Assembly: GCA_945883435.1 (NCBI GenBank)
Contig: CAMCXK010000011.1
Span: 1 to 52,847 of the forward strand
Length of the DNA stretch: 52,847 nucleotides
Direction of reading: 5' to 3'
Source: Chthoniobacter flavus
Lineage (GTDB): Bacteria > Verrucomicrobiota > Verrucomicrobiia > Chthoniobacterales > Terrimicrobiaceae
In this document: piece after piece, positions 22,414 to 32,247 of the stretch
Layout: every line of letters begins with the position of its first letter
Position numbering within the stretch: the first letter of the stretch is position 1
The notes under the pieces: model-generated
What the model saw: only the letters and a program-made list of their open reading frames with translations
Databases searched by the model: none
Told to the model about the DNA's origin: nothing
Program-made: the position numbers and the translations under genes

Positions 22414-23529
22414 TCATACCACGCGGGAGCCGCTGTCCGTGTCGAAGAGGTGCACGCGGTCCGTTTGGAGTTCGAAGACCAGCTTGTGCCCGGCCTCGGC
22501 CCGGTTCACGGAGTCGTGGATGCGGCTGACCATTTGGTGGGCGCCGGTGGTGAGATAAAGAAATGTCTCCGCCCCCATGGGCTCGATGATTTCAACCGTC
22601 GCCTCAAACCGGTTGCTGGCTGGATCGGCGGGAGCGTGGACGCAAAGGCAATGCTCCGGGCGAACGCCCAAGGTGGTTGGTTTTCCCGCTTGGGAGCCCA
22701 GCCCCGGTCGGGCGGGGATGCGGAACGCGAGTCCTGTGCCGTTCTCCTCGAAAACAAACTCCCGATCCAGGGCCCGGAGGGAGCCTTTGAGAAAATTCAT
22801 GGGCGGACTCCCGAGAAAGCCGGCGACAAAGAGGTTGGCCGGCTCGTTGTAAATCTCCATGGGAGCCGCCACTTGCTGAATCACGCCGTCTTTCATGACC
22901 ACAATGCGCTCCCCCATGGTCATCGCCTCGACCTGATCGTGCGTGACATAAATCATGGTTGCTTGAAGGCGCTGATGGAGTTTTGTGATCTCGGCCCTCA
23001 TCTGGACGCGCATCTTGGCGTCGAGATTCGAGAGCGGTTCATCGAAGAGAAAAACGCTGGGTTGTCGAACGATGGCGCGGCCGACAGCCACGCGCTGGCG
23101 CTGGCCTCCGGAGAGTGCCTTCGGTTTGCGCTCCAAATAGTCGGTGATCCCCAGAATGGCGGCGGCATCCATCACCCGGCGGCGAATCTCATCCTTTGGA
23201 ACTTTTCGCAATTTGAGGCCGAACGCCATGTTGTCGTAAACCGACATGTGGGGATAGAGCGCGTAGTTTTGAAAAACCATGGCGATGTCGCGGTCCTTGG
23301 GCGGGACGTCATTGACGGTGCGTTCGCCGATGACAACCTCGCCGCGCGAAATTTCCTCCAAGCCGGCAATCATGCGCAGCGTGGTGGATTTTCCGCAGCC
23401 CGACGGGCCAACGAAGACCACGAATTCCCGATCCTTGATTTCCAGATTGAAATCGCGGACCGCAGTGACCTCGCCGCCCTTCTCGGCGGGGTAGGTTTTA
23501 AAGACATTTTTCAAGGTGACTTTTGCCAT
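22414..23529 (-). CDS. ugpC: ABC transporter ATP-binding protein, MalK/UgpC type
   Basis: The 371-aa protein is a carbohydrate-importer ATPase of the CUT1 group. It has Walker A GPSGCGKST, the Q-loop VFQNYALYPHMSVYDN, the signature ALSGGQRQRVAVGRAI, Walker B VFLFDEPLSNLDAK and the switch His in YVTHDQVEAM. The C-terminal 130 residues are the TOBE/MalK regulatory region (LGVRPEHCLC, EIIEPMGAETFLYL). Such ATPases energise uptake of maltose, glycerol-3-phosphate or other sugars and can serve several permeases. No permease or binding protein is adjacent, so it is an orphan that may be shared. Confidence 0.93.
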   Translation of the reverse strand: MAKVTLKNVFKTYPAEKGGEVTAVRDFNLEIKDREFVVFVGPSGCGKSTTLRMIAGLEEISRGEVVIGERTVNDVPPKDRDIAMVFQNYALYPHMSVYDNMAFGLKLRKVPKDEIRRRVMDAAAILGITDYLERKPKALSGGQRQRVAVGRAIVRQPSVFLFDEPLSNLDAKMRVQMRAEITKLHQRLQATMIYVTHDQVEAMTMGERIVVMKDGVIQQVAAPMEIYNEPANLFVAGFLGSPPMNFLKGSLRALDREFVFEENGTGLAFRIPARPGLGSQAGKPTTLGVRPEHCLCVHAPADPASNRFEATVEIIEPMGAETFLYLTTGAHQMVSRIHDSVNRAEAGHKLVFELQTDRVHLFDTDSGSRVV

Positions 23530-23567
23530 GGAATGAATGTTTGAGGGGAGGGGTGCATGAGTGCCCG

Positions 23568-23573
23568 ATTATA
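23568..23573 (-). promoter_or_regulatory. Candidate -10 box for ugpC
   Basis: The minus strand reads TATAAT here, 39 bp upstream of the ugpC start codon. No good -35 box is visible at 16-18 bp in this GC-rich stretch, so only the -10 element can be supported. The rest of 23530-23696 shows no gene. Confidence 0.35.
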
Positions 23574-23696
23574 AAAGCCTCCGGATGGGCGGCCCGGCGG
23601 CTGACTTCCATAGCTTGAACAAAAATCCCGCCCGGGCAAATGCGGAATGTCGCCATCACTACGCAGGCAGCCCCCAGCGATTTGATGAGTTTTGGG

Positions 23697-23772
23697 TGGT
23701 GGAGGTAAGGGGATTCGAACCCCTGGCCTTCTCATTGCGAACGAGACGCTCTACCAACTGAGCTATACCCCC
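23697..23772 (-). tRNA. tRNA-Ala (anticodon CGC)
   Basis: On the minus strand the acceptor GGGGGTA pairs with TACCTCC (one G-U) and the A discriminator is followed by an encoded CCA. The D-arm is GCTC-AGTTGGTA-GAGC, the anticodon stem-loop TCTCG-TTCGCAA-TGAGA (anticodon CGC, reading GCG), and the T-arm AGGGG-TTCGAAT-CCCCT. GCG is common in this GC-rich genome. Confidence 0.97.
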
Positions 23773-23924
23773 GATGCTGCACAGATGCGAGTTGCAGCTG
23801 CCAATCGATATCGATTTGAACTCGTCTTGCGCAAGTCGAATCCCGTGCCACGGCGCCGGGAAACTCCGGAAAGTCCTGATGCTTGTTTTCAGAGATACGC
23901 CGTTTGGCAGTTGCTGAAAAGGGA

Positions 23925-24191
23925 TCAGGACGCGGAGCGGATGGTTTCTTTTTCCCGCTCGCGTTTTTCCTCCAGCGCAGCGAGTTCGGAGGCGAGTTGG
24001 CGGCGAAGCCCGTCCTGCTCATGAAAGTCCGCCTTGGCGATGAGGTCGTGCAGGAAAATCTTCTTCTCGGCGATTTTGGCATCAATAGCCGCATCGACCT
24101 CGGCAAGACGCTGTTTAACCTCGGCGGTGGGCGCTGTGGTTGGCGATACGGCCTGGAGGCGGGCCATGGCGAGTTCATAAGAGGATTTCAT
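23925..24191 (-). CDS. Small coiled-coil protein, unknown function
   Basis: The 88-aa product is almost entirely charged alpha-helix. KQRLAEVDAAIDAKIAEKKI, then FLHDLIAKADFHEQDGLRRQ, then a Glu/Arg/Lys-rich end (LASELAALEEKREREKETIR) predict an antiparallel or dimeric coiled coil. There is no signal peptide, membrane segment or cysteine. The ATG at 24191 was chosen because the longer frame upstream (to 24347) is poor in helix-forming residues and overlaps the next gene. The 152 bp between its stop and tRNA-Ala hold nothing recognisable. Confidence 0.65.
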   Translation of the reverse strand: MKSSYELAMARLQAVSPTTAPTAEVKQRLAEVDAAIDAKIAEKKIFLHDLIAKADFHEQDGLRRQLASELAALEEKREREKETIRSAS

Positions 24192-24271
24192 GCGGACGCA
24201 GGATAGGGACATCCCGAAATCGTGAAAACGCGGAAATTGCCGGCGGCGGGAAAAGCTGGTTGGGTGGCCAT

Positions 24272-25057
24272 ATGGCTCGCGTTCGATTGTTAAGCACGGA
24301 TTTTGACGGCACGTTGATCGGGTTTGGCTCGGACGGGCGTTGCACACCCGCGCTGGCCTCCGTGCTGGCCGAGCACAAGCGGTCCGGTGGTTTGTGGGCG
24401 ATCAATACGGGCCGGAATCTCTGGCACGCACAAAATGGAGTGGCTTCGCTGGAGGCTCCGGTCGAGCCCGATTTTCTGCTGACAAACGAGCGCGAGATTT
24501 TCCACCGGACTCCCGACGGGCGTTACGTGCCCGAGCACCACTGGAACGAGACGTGTTACAGGCATCACGATGAGTTGTTCCGGCGCGCGGAGCCTGTCTT
24601 CCAGAAAATCCGGGCCTTGGCTTCGCGGCACGAGGGAATCGATTTGATCGAGGAAGACAACCGCCCCGCGGGAATCATTACCTCCAGCGAGGGGATCATG
24701 CAGGAGTTCGTGGATTTTCTCGAGGCTCTCGACCACGACCTCGAGGATTTTTCGTATCAGCGCAACACGATTTATCTGCGCTTTTCGCATGCCTTCTACC
24801 ACAAGGGGTCCGCGCTAGGGGAACTGTCGCGGATCACGGGCATCGACCCGAGAGAGATCATGGCCGCCGGAGACCATTTCAACGATATCCCCATGCTTGA
24901 CGGGCGCTACGCCGTTCATGCCGCTTGTCCCTCGAATTCGATTCCTGAGGTGGTCGCCACCGTGCGGGCGGCAGGAGGCTACCATGCCGGACGGGTCGCG
25001 GCGGACGGCGTTGCGGAAGCCTGGCATCACTTTTCTTCTACTTCGCGCGACGTATGA
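24272..25057 (+). CDS. HAD-superfamily phosphatase (Cof/sucrose-phosphatase-like)
   Basis: The 261-aa protein has the HAD motifs. Motif I is LLSTDFDGTLIG (nucleophile Asp near residue 9), motif II is WAINTGRNLW, a lysine is supplied by YHKGSALGEL, and motif III is IMAAGDHFNDIPMLDGRYAV. A C2-type cap lies between motifs II and III. The pattern resembles Cof-type, sucrose-6-phosphate and mannosyl-3-phosphoglycerate phosphatases, so a sugar phosphate is a likely substrate. The ATG at 24272 starts directly at motif I. Its stop overlaps the following oxidase start (ATGA). Confidence 0.88.
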   Translation: MARVRLLSTDFDGTLIGFGSDGRCTPALASVLAEHKRSGGLWAINTGRNLWHAQNGVASLEAPVEPDFLLTNEREIFHRTPDGRYVPEHHWNETCYRHHDELFRRAEPVFQKIRALASRHEGIDLIEEDNRPAGIITSSEGIMQEFVDFLEALDHDLEDFSYQRNTIYLRFSHAFYHKGSALGELSRITGIDPREIMAAGDHFNDIPMLDGRYAVHAACPSNSIPEVVATVRAAGGYHAGRVAADGVAEAWHHFSSTSRDV

Positions 25058-26421
25058 GTGCGGTCCTGTTTCGCGCCTTGCGCCGGGGATTGGGGGACGA
25101 GCAGATCGTCAGGCGTCCGGACGACGTGTATCGCTCGGACAAGTGGTTTGCAAAAGGAGAGCCCTTGGCGGTCCTCTTTCCCGGGAGCACCGGGGAGGTT
25201 TCGTTTGTCATGCGCACAGCCAGCCGCTTGGGAGTGCCTGTCACGCCACGCGGAGCGGGATATGGATACGTGGGAGGATGCACGCCGGTCGAGGGTGGTT
25301 TGGTGGTGTGTCTGGACCGAATGACGCGGATCCTGGAGATCCACCCGCGCGATTTTGTGGCCGTTGTCGAGCCGGGCGTCATCACCGGACGCCTGCAGGA
25401 GGCCGCGCGCCGGAAAAGGCTTTTTTACCCGCCCGATCCCGCCAGTTTGAAGGATTGCAGCATCGGCGGAAACATCGCCACCAATGCCGGCGGGCCGCGA
25501 TGTCTAAAATACGGCGTCACCCGCAACTATGTCCTCGGACTCACGGTCGTGATGCCCGACGGGACAGTGGTGCCCTGCGGGGGACGCACGCACAAAAACA
25601 AAACCGGGTTCGATCTGGTGGGCTTGTTTACCGGCTCCGAAGGGCTTCTGGGGCTGGTCACCGAAGCCACATTGCGGCTGCTGCCGCTTCCTCCCGCGCG
25701 GGCGGTTCTCTCGGCCGGATTTGCCACTCCCCGTGCCGCCGCGCGGGCGATTCAGGCCGTTTTTTCGGAGGGCTTCCTGCCTGCCGCGCTTGAAATCGCG
25801 GATGCCTTCACACTCGATGCCGCGCGGGCGTTCCAGCCGGGAGCCGATTTTCCGGGTGGAAAAGCCCAGGTGCTTTTGGAGGTTGATGGGCAGCCAGAAA
25901 GTGTGCGACTCGAGTCGCTCGCGCTGGAACGCTTGCTGGGTGGGCATGGCGCGCTGGATGTCCGCCGCGCCGATACCGCGGAGGGTTGTGAGGCGTTGTG
26001 GGGATTGCGCCGCTTGTATTCCCAATCCCTGAAGGCGACCGGCCTGAAAAAACTCAACGAAGACATTGTAGTTCCAAGAGGGCGCTTGGTGGATCTTATG
26101 GCTTTTGCGTCAAGATTGCGCAAATCCTCGGGGTTTCCCATCGCCTGCTTTGGTCACGCTGGCGACGGGAATATCCATGTCAACATCATGGTTGCCGATG
26201 CGGAGAATCCGGATGTGAGGAAACGTGCCGACGGCGCCTTGAACCAATTGTTCCGCCAAGTCCTGGCTTGGGAGGGAGCCATCACGGGCGAACACGGCAT
26301 CGGCCTAGCTAAAAAACCCTGGTGGTCCGAGGCCCTGCCCGAAAGCGCACGCCTGCTTCATCGGCAGATCAAATCGGCTCTTGATCCGAACGGATTGATG
26401 AATCCCGGCAAGTTTGTGTAA
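25054..26421 (+). CDS. GlcD-type FAD-binding 2-hydroxyacid oxidase/dehydrogenase
   Basis: The 455-aa protein belongs to the FAD-linked GlcD/D-lactate dehydrogenase family. The PCMH-type FAD domain has PRGAGYGYVGGCTPVEGGLV, VVEPGVITGRLQEA and CSIGGNIATNAGGPRCLKYG, then VLGLTVVMPDGTVVPCGG. The C-terminal FAD-oxidase domain has GHAGDGNIHVNIMV and ITGEHGIGLAKKPW. It probably oxidises D-lactate, glycolate or a similar acid and feeds electrons to quinone. Partner subunits GlcE and GlcF are absent here, so it may work alone. It is coupled by ATGA to the HAD phosphatase gene. Confidence 0.93.
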   Translation: MSAVLFRALRRGLGDEQIVRRPDDVYRSDKWFAKGEPLAVLFPGSTGEVSFVMRTASRLGVPVTPRGAGYGYVGGCTPVEGGLVVCLDRMTRILEIHPRDFVAVVEPGVITGRLQEAARRKRLFYPPDPASLKDCSIGGNIATNAGGPRCLKYGVTRNYVLGLTVVMPDGTVVPCGGRTHKNKTGFDLVGLFTGSEGLLGLVTEATLRLLPLPPARAVLSAGFATPRAAARAIQAVFSEGFLPAALEIADAFTLDAARAFQPGADFPGGKAQVLLEVDGQPESVRLESLALERLLGGHGALDVRRADTAEGCEALWGLRRLYSQSLKATGLKKLNEDIVVPRGRLVDLMAFASRLRKSSGFPIACFGHAGDGNIHVNIMVADAENPDVRKRADGALNQLFRQVLAWEGAITGEHGIGLAKKPWWSEALPESARLLHRQIKSALDPNGLMNPGKFV

Positions 26422-26490
26422 GGCGGGTTTCTCGGTGCTGGACATCGCTCTTGCGCGGCACTAACAAAATCCCCGCAATTTCGACACACC

Positions 26491-27561
26491 ATGATTGACA
26501 CCATTACCCAAGCGCTCGGCGACAAGGCCGACTACCTGCTCAAGCACACCTCGAAAACCGTCTCGAAAGATACCCTCCACCTGCCGGGACCCGATTTTGT
26601 GGATCGCATGTTTGCTCCTTCTGACCGCAATCAGCGTGTTCTGAACAATCTCCAACGCATCTACAACACCGGTCGCCTCGCGGGCACGGGTTACGTATCG
26701 ATCCTGCCGGTCGATCAGGGCATTGAACACTCGGCGGGAGCCAGCTTTGCCAAAAATCCCGCTTATTTCGACCCGGAAAACATTGTGAAACTCGCGATCG
26801 AGGGCGGTTGCAACGCGGTTTGCTCGACCTTCGGCGTGCTCGGTTCCGTCTCCCGCAAATACGCACACAAGATTCCATTCATGGTCAAAATCAACCACAA
26901 CGAGCTTTTGACCTACCCGAATGCATTCAAGGAAATCCTCTTTGGAAAAGTCAAAACAGCCCATGACATGGGCGCGGCTGCGATCGGAGCCACGGTGTAT
27001 TTCGGTTCGGATGATGCGCATCGCGAGATCGTGGAAGTCGCGGAAGCCTTTGCCTATGCCCACGAACTCGGCATGGCGACTGTCCTCTGGTGCTACCTGC
27101 GCAATCCCGCCTTCAACATCAAAGGTGACAAGGATTATCATGTCTCGGCGGATCTTACCGGTCAGGCCAACCACCTCGGTTGCACGATTCAAGCCGATAT
27201 CATCAAACAAAAGCTCCCCGAGAACAACGGTGGCTTCAAAGCTCTCAACACCGGCGGATCGAGCTATGGAAAATTGGACGAGCGCATCTACACGGAACTC
27301 ACCAGCGACCATCCGATCGACCTGTGCCGCTATCAAGTCATCAACTGCTATATGGGCCGCGCCGGATTGATCAACAGCGGTGGCGCCAGTGGAAAGAACG
27401 ACTTCAACGAGGCTGTTTACACCGCAGTGGTCAACAAACGTGCCGGCGGCACAGGCCTCATCTCCGGCCGCAAGGCGTTCCAGCGCCCGATGGATGAAGG
27501 CGCCAAATTGTTGCATGCGATCCAAGACGTTTATCTCTGTAAAGACGTCACGATTGCGTGA
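26491..27561 (+). CDS. fbaB: Class I fructose-bisphosphate aldolase, DhnA/FbaB type
   Basis: The 356-aa enzyme cleaves fructose-1,6-bisphosphate in glycolysis and joins the trioses in gluconeogenesis, through a Schiff-base lysine. Family text is clear: [92 protein letters not shown] (Schiff-base Lys region), then [16 protein letters not shown] and [19 protein letters not shown]. The length is typical for the long bacterial form. It is followed 29 bp later by a strong terminator, so transcription ends with it. Confidence 0.96.
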   Translation: MIDTITQALGDKADYLLKHTSKTVSKDTLHLPGPDFVDRMFAPSDRNQRVLNNLQRIYNTGRLAGTGYVSILPVDQGIEHSAGASFAKNPAYFDPENIVKLAIEGGCNAVCSTFGVLGSVSRKYAHKIPFMVKINHNELLTYPNAFKEILFGKVKTAHDMGAAAIGATVYFGSDDAHREIVEVAEAFAYAHELGMATVLWCYLRNPAFNIKGDKDYHVSADLTGQANHLGCTIQADIIKQKLPENNGGFKALNTGGSSYGKLDERIYTELTSDHPIDLCRYQVINCYMGRAGLINSGGASGKNDFNEAVYTAVVNKRAGGTGLISGRKAFQRPMDEGAKLLHAIQDVYLCKDVTIA

Positions 27562-27590
27562 TTTCCTGCAATCCTTCCAGAAATTCATGC

Positions 27591-27620
27591 GAAGCGGGCC
27601 TCGGGGCCCGCTTCTTTTTT
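27591..27620 (+). terminator. Rho-independent terminator of fbaB
   Basis: GAAGCGGGCC, a TCGG loop and GGCCCGCTTC form a perfect 10-bp stem, followed by six T residues. Confidence 0.95.
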
Positions 27621-27703
27621 AGTCATATTACCGGCGGCATTTTTGTTTCAAAAAAAGAAGTGAATCCGCTGCAATCCTTTATTAACCGGAGCGTGATACT
27701 CTC

Positions 27704-28771
27704 ATGATCCGTTTTCACTACAAACCCTCTGGCACACCTCCCGGCACGCTCGTCGCGCCCGAGGGAGCGAAGAGTCAGGCCCGCTTGCGGCTCACGCAAT
27801 ACAACGCCGACTCGATCGAGGATCGAGAGTTTACCGACTGGGAATCGCTTGAAGCAGCCCTTGATCCCAACCGGGTGAACTGGATCGATATCGAGGGACT
27901 GGGCGATCTTGAATTGCTGAAGCGCGTCGCGGACCGATTCCGACTCCATCCGCTGGCAGTCGAGGATGTCTTGAACACGGCCCAACGGCCCAAGGTTGAG
28001 CGCTTCGACGAGCATTTTTTCGTCGTGACCGAGATGGTTTACTTCAAAGAGGGGGATGAACTTTGTTTCGAGCAGGTCAGTCTTTTTCTCGGAGAGTGGT
28101 TTTTGATCACAATCCAGGAGGATGCCGGTCGCGATGTCTTCGAGGCAATCCGGAGTCGTCTGCGCACCGGGCGCGGTTACGCCCGCAAAATGAACAGCGA
28201 CTACCTGGCCTATGCTCTTCTTGATTGCGCGGTGGACCAGATTTTTCCAGTGCTCGAATCGGTGGGCGACAGCATCGAAGAGGTCGAGGAGGAACTTCTG
28301 GAGAAGCCCGCCCGGAGCAGCCTGCGCAAACTTTACGATGCAAAGAGGCTTCTCCTCGCGCTTCGAAGGGCGGCTTGGCCCCACCGTGAAATTTTTGCCA
28401 CCCTTATGCGGGACGATACGGGTCTCATCGCGCGCGAGACCCAGCTCTTCCTGCGCGATTGCTACGATCACGTGACCCAAATCATCGATATCATCGAGAG
28501 TTATCGCGACCTGAGCGCCGGCCTCATGGATCTCTACCTCTCCAGTGTGGGATTCCGCACCAATGAAATCATCCGCGTGCTCACCATCGTCTCGGTGGTC
28601 TTTATTCCATTGACGTTTTTGGCCGGGGTTTACGGGATGAATTTCGACACCGAGTTTCCGTCCAACATGCCGGAACTCCACTGGCCTTTCGGCTACGTGT
28701 ATTTCTGGGTTCTGTGTCTGTTGATCAGCGGGGGCATGGTGGCTTTTTTCAAAAGCCGCCGTTGGCTGTGA
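27704..28771 (+). CDS. corA: CorA-family magnesium/cobalt transporter
   Basis: The 355-aa protein has the large N-terminal cytoplasmic domain of CorA (NWIDIEGLGDLELLKRVADR, FRLHPLAVEDVLNTAQRPKV), the long stalk helix (DSIEEVEEELLEKP) and two C-terminal membrane helices. The universal pore motif YGMNF sits near residue 310 (LAGVYGMNFDTEFPSNMPEL), followed by the loop and the last helix ending KSRRWL. It imports Mg2+ through a pentameric channel. The ATG follows an AT-rich 80-bp gap after the aldolase terminator, so it has its own promoter. Confidence 0.96.
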   Translation: MIRFHYKPSGTPPGTLVAPEGAKSQARLRLTQYNADSIEDREFTDWESLEAALDPNRVNWIDIEGLGDLELLKRVADRFRLHPLAVEDVLNTAQRPKVERFDEHFFVVTEMVYFKEGDELCFEQVSLFLGEWFLITIQEDAGRDVFEAIRSRLRTGRGYARKMNSDYLAYALLDCAVDQIFPVLESVGDSIEEVEEELLEKPARSSLRKLYDAKRLLLALRRAAWPHREIFATLMRDDTGLIARETQLFLRDCYDHVTQIIDIIESYRDLSAGLMDLYLSSVGFRTNEIIRVLTIVSVVFIPLTFLAGVYGMNFDTEFPSNMPELHWPFGYVYFWVLCLLISGGMVAFFKSRRWL

Positions 28772-28783
28772 AGGCCGCGGTCC

Positions 28784-31700
28784 TCAGTTCAACACCGGCA
28801 AGCTGACAATCTCCTCGCGGAGGCGCCGCTCGTCACCGATGCCGATCGATTCTCCACCGGCGATGGTGGCGGAGCGGCCGTCGGGAAGAACCAATTCCAA
28901 GAGCAGCGGACGCTTGCCGGGGTTGTTTCGAACAGCCGCTGCCAGAGCGGTCAAATGGTCCTCGGCCAAGCGGCTGCGATCCAGACGCACCCGCACGGCA
29001 CGCACCGAGGCTTTGGTTTTCAGCGCCGCCATTGCGCCCGCCGAGGCCCGGATGGCTTCATCCCGGCGCTGGATGCGGGTGTTGATGGACACCGCCGAGC
29101 CTGACACGAGAAGCTCCGCGTTTTTGGAAAAAGCCTCGTCCCAGGCGGTCATTTCGAGTGTGCCGGTGAAGTCCTCCAGCACAAGAATGCCGAACGGCTT
29201 CCCGTCCTTTTTGGAGAATTTTTTTTCCACGGACGCGATCAAGCCGGCCAGTTTGAACGTTCCCGGTTCGGAGGCCTCTTTTGCCGCGGCGATCGTCTGG
29301 TATTTTCCCGAATCGAAATGGCCGGTGTAGGCGTCGAGGGGATGGCCACTCACATAGTAGCCGAGCAGTTCCTTTTCATGGGCGAGAATTTCGCTCATCG
29401 ACCAAGGTTCGATTTTTACGGCGGAAGTCTTGCGGCGCGGCGCGAGGGGTTCTTCGGCGAAGAGGGAGACTTGTCCACTGGCACGGTCACGCTGAAGGGC
29501 GGAGGCCACGGCCATCGCCGGTTCGAGATCTGCGAACAACGAGGCGCGGTCGGTTCCCAAGCAGTCAAACGCGCCACATTTAATGAGGCTCTCCATGATT
29601 TTCCGGTTCACCGTGCGCGAATCAAGGCGTGAACAAAAATCCTCAAGCGAGCGGAATGGCCCGTTTTTCATCCGTTCGGCAATCGCCGACTCCATGGCGC
29701 CCGCGCCCACATTTTTAATCGAGGCGAGCCCGAAGCGGATACCCGGCCCGGCGGCATCGGGGGAGAATTTCAACCCGCTGGTATTCACATTCGGAGGCAG
29801 GATCGGGATGTCCATGCGGCGGCATTCGGCGATCACGATGGCCAGGCGGTCGGTGTCGTTGGCGTCGAACGTGAGCATGGCCGACATGAACTCCCGCGGA
29901 TGGTGGGCTTTGAGGTAGGCGGTTTGGTAGGAGACCCAGCCATAGGCGGCACTGTGGGACTTGTTGAAGCCATACTCCGCGAATGCTTTGATGAACTCCC
30001 AGATGGCCTCGGCCACTTTGGGGGGGATATTGTTTTTTTCGCCGCAGCCTTGCACGAAGCGGGGGCGTTCCTTGTCCATTTTCGCCTTGTCCTTTTTCCC
30101 CATGGCGCGGCGCAGAAGGTCGGCCTCACCGAGGCTGTAGCCTGCGAGCACACTGGCGGCCCTTTGCACCTGCTCCTGATAGACGATGATGCCCTGCGTC
30201 TCGGCGCACACCTCCTGCAGGAGGGGGTGGAGATACTCGATTTTTTTCAAGCCCTTCTTGCGCTCGATGTAGGTGTCGATGAATTGCATCGGGCCCGGCC
30301 GGTAAAGCGCGCCGATGGCGATGATGTCCTCGATGCTGGAGACGTCGAACCGCTTGCAGCAATTTGTGATGCCGCCGCTTTCCATCTGGAAGACGCCCAA
30401 CGTCTCTCCGCGGTTGTAAATATCGAAGGCCGCCTTGTCGTCCGCGGCGATGCGGTCGATATCGAAGTCCGGTGTGTGCAGCCGCACGAGTCGCACCGCC
30501 TCCTGGATGATCGTGAGGGTGCGAAGCCCCAAAAAGTCCATTTTCAGCATGCCCAGGTCGGTCAGCGGTCCCATCGCATATTGCGTAACGATTTCGTTGT
30601 CCTTGCCCTTGCAAAGCGGAATGAACTCATCCAACGGGCGGTCTCCGATTACCACCCCGGCGGCATGGATGCCGGCATTGCGGCTGAGGCCCTCAAGCAC
30701 GGTGGCATAGTCCCAGAGCTGCCGGACGGAAGGGTCGGACTCGATCAAGGCTTTCAGTTCCGGGTTTTTCTCCTCCGCTTTCTTGAGGTCCATCTGAAGC
30801 TCGTTCGGGATGAGCTTGGCGATCCGATCCCCGTCGCTGAAGCTCCAGCCCATGACACGGGCGACGTCGCGCACCACGCTTTTGGCGCCCAGCGTGCCAA
30901 AAGTGATGATTTGCGAGACCGCCCGTTCGCCGTATTTGCGCTTGACGTAATCGATCACCTCGTTTCGCCGTTCCATGCAAAAATCGACGTCGATATCGGG
31001 CGGGCTGACGCGCTCGGGGTTGAGAAACCGCTCGAAAATAAGGCCGTAGCGAAGCGGGTCGATGTCGGTGATTCCCAACGCGTAGGCGATGAGCGATCCC
31101 GCAGCCGAACCCCGTCCCGGGCCGACGGGAATCCCTTGCTCCCGGGCGTGGCGGATGAAATCCCACACGATCAGAAAGTAGCTGACAAAGCCCGTCTTCT
31201 CGATCACGCCCAGTTCGTAGTCCAGTCGGGTGGTCAAATCGGGTTCCGTCGCGAGTCGCGGCCCGAACCGGCGTTCCATGCCCTCGTGGCAAAGGTCGCG
31301 GAGGTATTGCTCGCGGGTGCGTGTGTCGGGCGAGTCGAAGTTTGGATACTTCGGCACGCCGAATTCCATTTCAAAATCCACCTGCTCGGCCAGTGCGAGG
31401 GTATTGTCACAAGCCTCGGGAATCTCCCGGAAGAGGGCTCTCATTTCATCCGGGGTCTTGAAGTAAAGCTCCGGACTGTAATGAAGGCGCTTCTCGTCGA
31501 TCAGGTTCGCTCCGGTGCCGATGCAGATCAACACGTCGTGCGCCTCGTGGTGGGATTTCTCCAAAAAATGCACATCGTTGGCTGCGACGAGCCGGAGGCC
31601 GTTGCGCCTGGCGAGATCGACAAGTTGCGGATTGACGCGGCGCTGGACGTCCATCCCGTGGTCGTGGATTTCGATGAAATAATTCTCGGGACCGAACACA

Positions 31701-32191
31701 TCCCGGTAAAATCCGATCGTCTCGCGGGCGGCATCGATTTGGCCGGCGGCCAGTTGGCTGGCCAGTTCACCCTTCAGGCAGCCACTCAGAACTACAAGCC
31801 CTTTGCTGTGGGCGGCGAGAAGCTCGTGGTCGATCCTTGGCTTGTAGTAAAAACCCTCGAGATAGCCCAATGTCGAAAGTTTCACGAGGTTTTGGTAGCC
31901 CTCGGCGTTGCGGGCGAGCAGTGTCAAATGGAATGCGGCCTCCTTCGCCGAAGAAGCCGATTTCTCGCGCATCGAGCCCGGAGCGACATACACTTCGCAC
32001 CCGATGACCGGTTTGATATTGGCGGCGCGCGCCGCCTGGTAAAACGTCACCGCGCCATGCATGTTTCCATGGTCCGTAATGGCGACCGCAGGCATGCCCA
32101 AGGCCGCCGCCTTTTTCACCAAATCCCCTGGCCGAATGGCTCCATCGAGGATCGAAAACTCGGTGTGGCAGTGAAGGTGAACAAAAGACAT
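28784..32191 (-). CDS. dnaE: DNA polymerase III alpha subunit (DnaE1 type)
   Basis: The 1135-aa catalytic subunit of the replicative polymerase. It starts with the PHP domain (FVHLHCHTEFSILDG, AITDHGNMHG), then the polymerase core with PGRGSAAGSLIAYALGITDI, FERFLNPERVSPPDIDVDFC (catalytic Asp pair), KMDFLGLRTLTIIQ, YRPGPMQFIDTYIERKKG, and FNKSHSAAYGWVSYQTAYLK. A helix-hairpin-helix and an OB-fold region end the protein (FKLAGLIASVEKKFSKKDGK). The length matches the E. coli enzyme. It stands 56 bp downstream of the small gene 32248-32496 and may share its transcript. Confidence 0.98.
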   Translation of the reverse strand: MSFVHLHCHTEFSILDGAIRPGDLVKKAAALGMPAVAITDHGNMHGAVTFYQAARAANIKPVIGCEVYVAPGSMREKSASSAKEAAFHLTLLARNAEGYQNLVKLSTLGYLEGFYYKPRIDHELLAAHSKGLVVLSGCLKGELASQLAAGQIDAARETIGFYRDVFGPENYFIEIHDHGMDVQRRVNPQLVDLARRNGLRLVAANDVHFLEKSHHEAHDVLICIGTGANLIDEKRLHYSPELYFKTPDEMRALFREIPEACDNTLALAEQVDFEMEFGVPKYPNFDSPDTRTREQYLRDLCHEGMERRFGPRLATEPDLTTRLDYELGVIEKTGFVSYFLIVWDFIRHAREQGIPVGPGRGSAAGSLIAYALGITDIDPLRYGLIFERFLNPERVSPPDIDVDFCMERRNEVIDYVKRKYGERAVSQIITFGTLGAKSVVRDVARVMGWSFSDGDRIAKLIPNELQMDLKKAEEKNPELKALIESDPSVRQLWDYATVLEGLSRNAGIHAAGVVIGDRPLDEFIPLCKGKDNEIVTQYAMGPLTDLGMLKMDFLGLRTLTIIQEAVRLVRLHTPDFDIDRIAADDKAAFDIYNRGETLGVFQMESGGITNCCKRFDVSSIEDIIAIGALYRPGPMQFIDTYIERKKGLKKIEYLHPLLQEVCAETQGIIVYQEQVQRAASVLAGYSLGEADLLRRAMGKKDKAKMDKERPRFVQGCGEKNNIPPKVAEAIWEFIKAFAEYGFNKSHSAAYGWVSYQTAYLKAHHPREFMSAMLTFDANDTDRLAIVIAECRRMDIPILPPNVNTSGLKFSPDAAGPGIRFGLASIKNVGAGAMESAIAERMKNGPFRSLEDFCSRLDSRTVNRKIMESLIKCGAFDCLGTDRASLFADLEPAMAVASALQRDRASGQVSLFAEEPLAPRRKTSAVKIEPWSMSEILAHEKELLGYYVSGHPLDAYTGHFDSGKYQTIAAAKEASEPGTFKLAGLIASVEKKFSKKDGKPFGILVLEDFTGTLEMTAWDEAFSKNAELLVSGSAVSINTRIQRRDEAIRASAGAMAALKTKASVRAVRVRLDRSRLAEDHLTALAAAVRNNPGKRPLLLELVLPDGRSATIAGGESIGIGDERRLREEIVSLPVLN

Positions 32192-32247
32192 CCCGCCAAT
32201 CTAATCTTCCGGGGGCCTCCGCGAAAAACCTTTCTTCGTGCGGACGC

